A stretch of 64,000 nt of DNA, taken from contig NC_081551.1 in NCBI RefSeq assembly GCF_901000735.1, positions 22,224,545-22,288,544 of the forward strand, read 5' to 3'. Shown in pieces: positions 50,296 through 61,324 of the stretch (its first letter is position 1; every line of letters starts with the position of its first letter). The notes beneath the pieces are model-generated. The model was given only the letters and a program-made list of their open reading frames with translations. It searched no databases and was not told the origin of the DNA. Position numbers and translations under genes: made by a program. The DNA comes from Corylus avellana (taxonomy: Eukaryota; Streptophyta; Magnoliopsida; Fagales; Betulaceae).

Positions 50296-53200
50296 TCAAT
50301 GGCAGAGTGTCTCTCCGTGGTTCACCCAGTCCACAAAGCTATCTGAAAAATCCTCCAGAACTTCGGAACTCAGTGCTCCACCCAAGGATAGCTCTGTTCC
50401 AGTACGCTCCCTTCCCTACATGACATGGCACAGGAAAATAAGCAACATTAGAACATATCACCCTGCTCATTCTGGGTTTTGTTGTATAACTACCAAATAT
50501 GAAATTGGGTTCACACCTCAATCAAGTCTCAAAAAACTATAACTAATTGTTTCTCCCTCCAACAACCATTCAAAATAACACTCCTTGATCACTGTATTTT
50601 TCATTGAAAGAAAGATAACAATCAAAGAGACGGCTGCAAATGAGATACTTGAGTGTATCTACTAATCTTCCATCAGTGCATGTACAATTCATACGGTACT
50701 ACAACTTTTAGCTAAGATCCTGTCTCCATACAGAACAAAATAACAGTTTTACATAAAGACTACTAACATCCAAAGGAGAGTACTTACTTTCATGCTGGAT
50801 GCATATTCACTTGAGGAGGGGGTAGTTTCTCCCATCACTCCATTGACAACATTTTCTGACGAAAGCCCAGCAACTGGAGAGTATGTGAGTATTGATGACC
50901 TGCGGCCATTTTTTATGGAGGGAACTGAACTTCTTCAGTTAATATTCAAATGTCATTTTTTTTTTTTTTGATAAATAATGTATATTCAAGCAACGCGCAG
51001 AAGGGCACAGTTAATATTCAAATGTCATACAACATCCTTGTTACCAAAACTATAAGTAATCACACTAGTAATGAGAATCAAACAGCAACTGATTTATTTA
51101 AAAAACTGGCCATTACCAAGTATCTATCCTTCCAAAGTTGGGCACTGGGAAGGGTAATTTAGATATGATCCTAACTTCAAAACCTTTTTTATATACCATC
51201 TGGGATTTTTACGAAAAAAAATTTGGGATCGTTGCACTAACCTTTTCATGCTTAGGTGGCTCTCTTTATGTTTGGGCTTTTCCAATATTTTACAAACAAG
51301 ATTGTCACTTTCTTAGAGCTAAATAAAAATTACCTCTCGAATTGCTCTTCCTCACATGAATTCCCAGAGGAAGATAACCAGTCAAGGTCAAGAAAATTTG
51401 AGCAGTTGAACATATGTTCCGAGAGGTAAATATGATCGGTCTCAATGCATTGATCTCTTTGCACATCTCCAAAAAGCTGCCTGCGAGGCATTGAGGGAGT
51501 ATACCTACACAAAGACACCCACGGGGGACGAGTCAAATCAGGTAAGGAATCATGTGGAACTTACAGATAATGTACCCCAAAACAAAACCTTGCAGCATAT
51601 AATCCGTTCATTATGAATATAACAAATGGTAATATCACCCAATTAATTGCTAAATAAACAAAATTAGATGGTAAGACTAACTAAATACATACTTATTCAA
51701 AGAGATACGGTGGAGGAGTCAATACAGGTTGTCTTGTGAGACAAAGTAATCAACAAAATCAAAATAGCTATTTTGTAACCCTCAAACATGTTCAACACAA
51801 AACCAATGTAAAAAATTCTCTATCCAATCAGATCCAATGGATCTAATCATGTGCCTGCCACCAATCTGACAAACTGGACTGTATTTTGGCAAAGCTTTGA
51901 CAATTATTTGACGCCCACCAAGCCAGAAAATCCAGTCCCACCCAATATTTTCTGGTCAAATATTTGAGGATTTATAAGTTTTTTCTTTTACCCTGAACCT
52001 GCTCCAACTACCACCATCCAGCCATTCTGTTTGCATGTGTCATGTCTGTATGCGTGCATGACTGGGTTGGGTAGGGGATGTTTCTCTAATTTTCTGGGCT
52101 CTAGATTTCTTCCCAAGATGACGGACTGTGGAGCTAAACATGAAAATATCATCCATCCTTCAATCTCCAAAAGCAGACCCTAAAACCCCTAGTTCCATAG
52201 CATTATTACCTGCTGCTACTAAATGATTCATATACATGTAATGAAATTTTCAACTCAACCCCAGTTATTGGATCCAACAAATAGGTCATACCATTGTAAT
52301 ATGCAAAGAAACCAAAAGAACCCTAGTCCCAGAGGACAGAATGCTAGAATATAGGAAGCAAGGACTGACTCATATTTCACAAAATTCCCATACATTAGTT
52401 GGTGTATTGATTTTCCTCGAATCAATTCATTTGGAAAGCTTAAAACAGCCACAAATTTGCGGTACCATGCCGTTACTAAGCAACACAAGGAACATGTATC
52501 CAGACTACTTCATTGAATCAAGGCAAAAGAAACTAAACTAATTGAATGACACTGATAGAGTGACTGCTGTGATAACTTTCATTGTATAGCCATTTACTAA
52601 CAAGACAACATAGCTGTACTTCCGTTAATAGAACCTGCTAGGCAAAAGACTTTTAAAGCTCAAATTTACACCCTTTTTTTTTTGTAAGAGAAATTTACAC
52701 GTCAACTGAACTTAAAAGTGCAGCTGAGCAGGAAAGTATTTTTTTCTTTTCTTTTTCAATCTAAAAAAAGTACTCACTAAGGAAATAAGAAAAAGGAAAA
52801 AAGCAGGTCAACTAATCGAACACGGACTTTATTGAATCCAACAAAGGCAAAATGATGTAACCAAACCTTGAAAAAGCTATTTCACTCTCACAAGTTGATA
52901 TTTCTGGTGATGACTCAGATAGAAAGTTGTTCGCTCCTTGTGATAGATCAGACAAAACTGAGTTAGAAATATGCTTCTCTTTTGTGGCTGACACAGGTGA
53001 GCTGCTTTCTTGAAGAATGTTCCCGTCTGATAAGGATCGTTTGAAAATTGACCTAGAAAATACATAACTCAACACGCGTCAAATACTCAGTAGCATCAAA
53101 TGTCAGTAAAAGATATATTGGTTAAAGCAAGCATAACTGTTCGCAGTTCAGCAATCCATGAAGTATGCATAACCATTAGAAAAACCAGCAATCTATAAAA

Positions 53201-56200
53201 GCATTCAGCCTTTTTTCTTTTTTTTTTGGGGGAGAGGGGGGGGGGGTAGAGAGAAAATTAAGACGGGCACGAACTTCAAAGAGAACAATCCATAATATTT
53301 TCTAGTCAAATTTCTCGGAAAACCATGATACAAAATTTATTTTCTTGAATATCATGTCCTATTTTAGTCAAATAATCAACTGTTCTATTGCCTTCCCTTT
53401 AAGCATGTGGAATCTTAACCACTAAATCATTGCAATCTTGGAAAAGATTTACTATTTTCCATTCTATACTTGACAATTGAATCATTTTTATGAGTAAAAT
53501 TACATTCAAGAAAAGAAGATAGAACAAACAAGGCTCCAGTACAAAGGTGGTACACCAAAAAGCCCCCACTCAAGAGGTACCACATAACTCACCCTAGAGC
53601 ACGGTGCAACTGGTTCTATTAATGCCTTAGGCCCAAAATTCTTATCAGCGATTACCTCATAGTACAATAAGCGATAACTGAAAAGTATACCCTATATGCC
53701 TCTTATCAAAATCATATGCTGTTAATGATATGAAGTATATTTGAAGCACCAACTTTTGACCTCAGTTCTCACAAGTTGATATATTAGCAGTCATTGAGTA
53801 TCAAGCCAAGCCTCTTCAAGAATGCTTCTTAAAAGAAAGAGATCAAGTGAAACTAGAGATTCAGAATTTAGCCAGCTACTTACCTTCCATCTTCAGCCAC
53901 ATTTGCATGCCCATTCCTCCCAGCATCACAGTGCTGGTCTGAATCCAGTTCCCAGAGAGCAGGTTTGCCCTGTTGCGGCTGAAAGTGCCCCAGGAATCTG
54001 CACAAGTTATTGGAATAAAAAAACTGTAATACAAATTGCAAACTTTTACACCTGAAGTAAAAGCAAAAGGAATTAGCTGTATCATATTTGTTTCTCCTTT
54101 TTTTATTTTTTCAAAAATGGTAGAAGTGGGATAAAAAACAAGGAATAAACCCACCCCAAATGCCAACACCACCTCCAACTCTTTCTTGACTTGATACCAA
54201 TGAGATTAGGTCTATTAAATCACAAATTGTCCCAAAAGCTTAAGCAAATAGAAAATGATGTATTTAATCAATGAATTAATAATCTACATTCCCCTCACGT
54301 GTAAGCTCAAATTTCTCTTCAATAAGTGAGACCTAACACGTGAAATATTTTGAAATGGGCGATAAATTATGGGCACAGGGTTCAAATTCAGAATCTCAAC
54401 TCTGATACCATATTAAATTACTAGTTATCCCAAAGGCCAGTACGTAATGGAATTGTAGTAATGCCACTCTCTAACCCTCATCCCACTGCCACAGAATCTA
54501 TACTTAGAACAGGCAAGAGGAGTGAAGTTATGTTATTTGAGCCAAGATAGTGCCAAACACTGAAAACAGATGCCCCAACTAGAAAATCACCCTGACATAT
54601 ATTTCCAATTTGTAAAGAAGTGTACAACTGGCTCCTAGAAAGTAATAAAAGGTTTCAAATGCAAGACTTACACATTAATTGCATCTTGTTTCTCTGCATC
54701 CATATAAGCATTGCTGTAATACCGTTGAAGAGTTCTGAAGAATTCTTGAGACTGGGTTGCCGCTCTCCATTGACCCCTTCTCTCAGAGAATATCTATGGC
54801 GTCAGAAAATTGAAAAAGTAAACAAGTGAAGCACATTAGTAAAGATTTACATGATTACTTAGGCAATGTAGTTAACATAGTTATAAAAAAAAGGCAGTTA
54901 ACATAGTTAATACCCGTAGAAGTGTCAATGGATTGATACAGAACCAGGTACCTAACCAGTAACCATGTCAAACTAGACTGCATAAATCACCATCAAATCC
55001 CCAAAGGCTATTGTTCCAGTTTACATCCAAATTATGAGCATAGCTATTAGTGTTATAAGTGTGCAACAGTTTCCTAACAACTTATGCTTAGCGTTCACCA
55101 TCTTAGTATGAAGTCTAGTTGTTCTTTAGTTCAAATCTTGTGAACCCTCATTCTGATAACTTCTGTGTTGAGCGTGAAACAGCCACATTTAGTTCAAAAA
55201 TTGATAACCAGGCATGAATTACGTTTTAGTATTAAGCACAAACACTAAATGCACGTGTTCACCATTACATGGAGCTGGTCTTGCCAAGAACAACAGCCCC
55301 TTCCTATTGAAGACAAGTGTAGCTTAGAACCCCACAATTCTAAAGTTCTGAAAATATAGATGTCTCTTCCCAGAAACAAACCAGAACAGATCTCCAAAGC
55401 AAACTATTTGATCCATAATATAATTTTGAAGCCTGCCCAGTTCTTGATTGCCACTAAAACGATATTCTCACACCAGGAGACTCAGTAGGATGAACTTCTG
55501 ACTAACTAGGCCCGTGATCAAATCAGATCCAGTCTAACTTGGGGTATATCCCACATATCTGGATCGATTTAACAAGGAAACAATTCTTCTCTTCATTGGT
55601 CCACTGGAAATCCCAAGTGGTCTAACAACATTGCATATGGTTAAATGAATCAATAATGAAACAACTCCAACCCTAATAATCAACAAAAGAGAAAATCAAT
55701 CCATATTATAGAGAAAATTTGACTCGACTACGGAACATATATAGAAGGAGCTCAGAGATGAAACATTTACAAAGTAATAAGTGAGACACAAGATCGAGAA
55801 AGATTTGACTGTGGACCATCTTTTACTCCATTGCAATTTGACTAGAGTGTGTAGGTCGCTTGTATTTAGTTTGTTTGGGATAAATTGGGTATATGCCCAG
55901 GTCGATGGCCAACAAGTTGGCTAGTTGGACAGAGCAATTTAGTAGGCATCGTAGTAGTGAGATTTGGGAAGGCTATTCCTTTATGCCTAGTGTGGTGTGT
56001 TTGGAGGGAGACGACTGGTAGGACATTTAAAGGTCATCCTTGGAAGGATTCCTCTTGCAGCTTATCCTTCTCTTGGGTAGATTTTTTGGATTTTCCTCGA
56101 TTTTAGGAGTGGCAGTGACAATGTAGTTTTTTTCATCTCCTAGTGAAGTTACAAAATGTATCTTCTTTGAAAAGAAACACAACCTTATCTAATGCCATAT

Positions 56201-59200
56201 ACAGAATTTACATCCCCCATTAGTTCTGGGGTAACATAATGGTTGATATTATGTTATATTTAGGAACATACAAGCTATCAATTGGATCAGACTAATCTCG
56301 AAATGGATTAACTTTTAAAGAAGTTGGATTTGTCAGTTGAAAATTTAGCACATTCAGCATCTCAATGGATTAACATAGACAAACCCTAGACCAATAGAAC
56401 AATTTTTAAAGTGACACTGTAACCCAGTAATTCTGTATGATCGAATTTGGGATGGCAGAAATAAAAGGAAAGAAGGTTATACATAATTTCAACACATCAC
56501 ACTTAAGGTTATGAAAGTACTAAGCACTATGCACATAGAAGGAGCATCAAAGGTGAGAATTACCTTATTGTGAGCGGCTGAGCCACCATATTGATGAGCT
56601 AGCGTGTCACCCATTCTCTCATAAAACCCCATCAAATCATCTGCCAAAGGAGCATCAAGATCTATCTTTGGGTTGTCTCTGGCTCCAAGAGCATGAAGCT
56701 GGTGCCCAAGAGCTACTAATCCATAAGCATATTGTGCAACATTTGTACGATCCAGGCAATCAATACAATTGGTCCTGAGCACCCCCTTTTGGAACATGGA
56801 TGGCTTGACAGAGTGATACCCATTAGCAACACTAGTAGCACCATTATTACCACCACTGAGTTTTCTCTCTAGGTTATCAGCATCCCCGTTATCATTGTTG
56901 CAGTGTCTCTGGGGAAAAAATTTACTATTGTCCACATTCCTGCATCAAATTTGAAATGCCAGCCACACCATCAGATAAGAAAAGCATTAGTAGAAAACAT
57001 GTAAAGTAGCCAGTCTTAATTATTACATTTGATGAAATGACCAGATGATCATTGGAAAAAAAAAAATCTACGCCCTTGCTTTCCATGTCCAAGTTTTATT
57101 AATTTCCTTTCTGCAAGTCTTAAGAATGCATGAAGAGTCATGCTGATCAAAATCACAAAAAGGATTCAGGAAGATACTGGGATGAGATGGAAAAATGCTT
57201 ACTCAGAGGAAAGCCATCTTAGACACCCTTCATGCCTAAAGACTGGTGTTACTTGGCAATAAAAGAATCCTGTTAGCGTCAATGCATTTGCAGCCACTTT
57301 GCCCAGAAGTATCAAAGCATTTGTAGCTTTGCTGGAAATGGGTGGGGGGGAAGAAATGATTTTCAGTAGAAGCCAAAGTTTAAAGAAATAGCATTATCTG
57401 AAAGAACAAAGGGACAAGAACTGAGTGTGTTAGACATATACCTCCGAGAATGTTTATGTAGATCCCAATGAAGAAACCTAAGACGGTTCTCCCCTGACAA
57501 ATGTTTATTAACGAAATCAATTGCATTAGCAAACTCTGCACGAAGAATGGACTCTCGAGGCCTCTTCTCGTGTGCCTATTGATTGCCAAAATTCAAAAAG
57601 CAAGCGCGAGGGACGTTAAAAATAATACATCAAATACAAACAATCAAGTATATTATTTTTTATAAGTAAACGAGATATCATTAAAGAGCGCAAAGTCACA
57701 ACCCAAGTACATAGGATGTATACAAGCGCAACCCAACTTTCATTGACTATAAATATCTTTTCCTTGAGGTAATCTCCAACAATATATGAAGAAAAAAAAA
57801 AGATGATAGTGATGGTGATGATGTGAAGGCAATGAATGCGACTGATGATGAAAAATACTAAACCCATCAATCAAATAAAGAAACTCACCTTAATCAAATT
57901 CAAAATAATTATGGGGTTTCCATATCTATTGGCAAGGTTTTCAAAATGAAGTCTGGTGGCTTCATAATTTTGGTCCTTCTTTGACACTGGAAAAGAGCAA
58001 AAGTCAGTTAAAGGAATATATGACAAACACTCAGCAGCTAGTACTTATGCAAGGACGTACATATAATGTCTGGTTTAATATTCATGCGTGAAGTTTCCTG
58101 TGACCAGAAAAGAGGGATTGAACCTCGGTTCTGGACAACAGAGCTTATTTGCATGGGAAAACCTTCTGGAACATCCTCAAACACAATCTGTTCTGTCTCG
58201 ACATCATTAGCAACTCTGCCCTTCTCATTTACACCCCGTTTCAGATACCTAAATAAGAAGTAAACAATAAGTGAGAGGCTTCATATGTTATGTGGAGTCA
58301 ACTGAGAATATAAATAAAGTCCCAAGCTTAACCATATTACATCATCTTTATTATTTAAAAATGGTAACCAGAGAACACAGTATCCAATTCTTGTGGAAGG
58401 TTTTAAAACCATATAAGCAGTTTGAATCCAGGAAGTATTACAACAGTGCAATCCTAAAGAACATTGAGAAAGAGTGGTCCAAGTTTTCTCAAATGTTATA
58501 GTAATAATGTAAAATCATTGATAAATGGAGAAAAAAGTGATTTTCTCATGCATGTATCCATCCCATGCCAAGCACATAGTGTATACAGGAAAATAAGTCT
58601 GCATGTACTCCTACCTGGTGCCCGCGTAGTGACGAGAACGTCTCGCAATGAGGGTCAGTTTGAACTCTCGTCCAGATAGAGAAAGTTTAGCCTAAATTCA
58701 AATAGCAAGAATCCATCAGAGAAATCTACAATAGTTATTATCTGTATAGTTGGGCAGGCAACATTAGAAATGAACAGATTCAATAAGTTTCAATGAATTT
58801 ACTAAACCAGTAATAACAATAATCAGTTGCACAGGTACATCCCAAAATATCATCCATCTGCATTACACCCACTTCATAAGACTAACTCAAAAGAACAAAA
58901 GCATGTTTAGAAGACCAGTAGAATCAAATAGACAATAAAGAGGAAAGTACTAAATGATCTCATTTTCAAAGAGAAAGACCTTAAGTAATGAATTAAATCT
59001 TACAATAACAGCATCAGAAGTAGGTAAAATTAAAGTTCTAAGGATTTAAAAATCGATGTTAATGTCAGTACTCGTACGCATAAAAGAGTCCATGAAATTC
59101 CAAGAAACTTTGGAATAGAAAAGAAATATTGCAACAGCTATAAAAGAGTTGTGTTAACATAATGATCAATTCCTTCATCCACCCTAACTTATTTATTATA

Positions 59201-61324
59201 GTCCAATCATCAAAAACATTATGAATTCCTTACCTGCATAAAAAAGCCATATACTAAAGCAACTGTCCAAAAAGTATTCTGGAGGTGATTCCGGATTCCC
59301 CGAGTCAAGAACTCATTCCAGACAAACATTGTTTCATAGAGAACCGGGCCAGTCTCCTTATTACACAAGTTCTTTTGAAGACTACACATAACATGGTATG
59401 AGTAGCTAAAAAAGAAGTCCTTTGTGAGATCCACCATGCATAGGAGCTTCTTGTATCTAAGCCATCAATCCAACATAGAATAAAAAAGTTAGCAGCAATA
59501 CCAACAAAGTTTGGAGCAAGAACAATTGGTTAAGAAGAAAGATGTACATTTAAATAAGCAACTATCATGAGAAAAAATAATGGTTGTTCCTCTTGAAACT
59601 CGGTTTTTTATATATAGATGGATACACACAACTCAAAACATATCAAGCTTCACTTGTAATTTGCAGAACTTCAACAATATATAGCCTCAAAAAATTCAAA
59701 CCAATCAACGATGAAACAATTAATTTAACTTGATAATTAACCAATCCAATTCATGATATCTCTAAGAAAGACTAAAACTAGGAAGGAATAAAATATTTCC
59801 ATGGTGCCAACAAAAAGATATTCATTTAACATTTTCAAACCATATTCTTGTATTCATAAAACTATTATGCTCGAACTTATACATTTGAAGCACATAAAAA
59901 TTGTCTAGCAATATGAGAATGTATTCCAAAGTGAGATAGCTTGTTCCCAAACAGTTGAAGGGAAATTAAGAATGGAAGAATCACAACAGAAACACTTAAC
60001 TTTCACAAAATACAGATACAAAGCCGAGTAACACTCATGGTTCTCTTCACAAGTACCATGGAAAAAATACATTTACATGCAAAAGGAACTAAAACCTGTT
60101 CTCATTCTTAGAATTAGCGATACTGGACCAAACAGTAGAATTTGGAAGCGGAATCATCGCACTCTTGGAGATTGCATATACATTATGACCACAGATTGCA
60201 CCAATCTGTCTTCTTTTTGTGATAATCAACATGTAATAAGGCCCCAAAAATTTGATGAACCCTGAAACAGAAAAGCACTATGAGCACTATTATAACATTG
60301 ATAATTTAATAAGATGCACTTCAGTCCACATACCAACAATTCCGTAACAAGTAGTGACAAACTTTAGTCCACCCGTCGATTTGTTCCCTTCATCTATCCG
60401 CCTCAACAGATCAGAACACTCACTTTCCGTATATGTGGTCGAATCTTCACGGACGTTTAGCTCTGATGGATCCAACCGGTCAATCTTTAGCACTCTCCAG
60501 TATGTTCTACTCTTGTCCCTTCCTATCATGTAAAAGTTCTGCAGCACAAAACATAGCAAGTATTATCATAAGTCTGTTTGTCCATAACAAGTTTCTGCAA
60601 CGCACAATAAACCAGTTAAAGGGTATCTTTCATGCTAACCAAATATTTCACATATTATAAATAGGCGAAGATGACGATATGCTGCCGATAAATATATATC
60701 TTCATAAAGAAAAGTTCTTCTATCATATGTTAAATAAATAAATTAAGGCCTAATGATTGAGAAGTGCCATAAGCTGAACAAGATTGTTCCCAAATGGTAA
60801 TAAGCATATCAAAATGGCAGCTATCATTTCATAGAAGATAATTAGTAAAAAGGAGTAAGAAAAAAATTCAGTAGCTGACGATTGTGAACTCAACTCAACC
60901 ATAGACTCCAAACCCCCCCTCCCCCCACACACCCCACACTCTTCTTTCCCCCAATCCAACAAGATATGAAAAATGCGCCAACCAGCTAAACCTCTAATAC
61001 TTGTTCTAGTTCTAGTAGAAACACTATCCAAGAACAAGTTACACTTGCTTTTAAACATGACATTTGAACACCGAATTTGATAATGTAGCGGAACAAAACC
61101 AAGTGCTAAATTAAACCAAATTCGTCTGGAAGAGAAGAGATGTATATATATATATATATATAAAATGCATACGGGGAAGAAAGTAGAGAGAGAGAGAGAG
61201 AGATTACCGATCGAGTCTCGTAGAGCCTGAATTTGTGCATACAAGGGTGGGCAGGAGGAGGACAAAAGGATTCGTCATCAGCGGCAGAGGAAGAGAGGGA
61301 CGGCCCATTCTCTGGCGACGCCAT
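50296..61324 (-). CDS. SAC-domain phosphoinositide phosphatase (clade I, SAC1-5 type)
   Basis: Plant Fig4-like phosphatase, expected to remove the 5-phosphate of PtdIns(3,5)P2 and shape vacuolar or Golgi membranes. Exons, 5' to 3': 61324-61208, 60538-60334, 60261-60096, 59456-59234, 58691-58615, 58248-58061, 57986-57889, 57575-57442, 57331-57203, 56939-56564, 54793-54672, 53997-53884, 53052-52867, 51504-51334, 50899-50788 and 50415-50296. Phases close to 845 residues, within the range of the Arabidopsis SAC1-5 group. The catalytic C-x5-R(T) motif is intact, CIDCLDRT with Cys504 and Arg510. The first exon carries a Ser/Pro-rich cytosolic N-terminus; there is no signal peptide. The C-terminal half after the SAC domain is low-complexity and ends [11 protein letters not shown], typical of this clade. 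Introns host several retroelement fragments. Which of SAC1 to SAC5 it matches cannot be fixed by eye. Confidence 0.92.
50957..51007 (-). mobile_element. Very short LINE 3' end with 21-bp target-site duplication
   Basis: A 51-bp insertion in the SAC intron between exons 50899 and 51334. It begins (plus strand) with a T run followed by GATAAATAATG, i.e. a poly-A tail on the minus strand. It is flanked by perfect 21-bp repeats (CAGTTAATATTCAAATGTCA plus T) at 50936-50956 and 51008-51028. This is a textbook target-primed reverse transcription product cut down to its 3' end. Confidence 0.75.
54213..54437 (-). mobile_element. TRIM-type LTR element, 5' LTR truncated
   Basis: Read on the minus strand in a SAC intron. 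The 3' LTR is 54213-54288 (TGTAGATTATTAATTC...GTGATTTAATA), preceded by a purine tract (GAGGGGAA at 54289-54296). A primer-binding site TGGTATCAGAGT lies at 54399-54410. Only about 27 bp of 5' LTR remain (54411-54437, GGGATAACTAGTAATTTAATA). The LTR resembles that of the element at 12731-12969. Confidence 0.75.
55840..56160 (+). pseudogene. LINE reverse-transcriptase tail fragment in a SAC intron
   Basis: An open stretch at 55885-56106 encodes [11 protein letters not shown] followed by RTFKGH, the hallmark tail of plant LINE reverse transcriptases (zinc-binding region). It lies opposite to the direction of the host gene, in the large intron between the exons at 54672-54793 and 56564-56939. 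It is a fragment, with no start of a domain and no RNase H region after it. Confidence 0.6.
57655..57745 (-). mobile_element. LINE 3' end in a SAC intron
   Basis: On the minus strand the sequence reads TTGTATACATCCTATGTACT, TGGGTTGTGACTTTGCGCTC, then CGTTTACTTATAAAAAA. It matches the order of motifs in the tail element at 9687-9778. It lies between the exons at 57442-57575 and 57889-57986. The 5' limit and the target-site duplication were not resolved. Confidence 0.55.
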
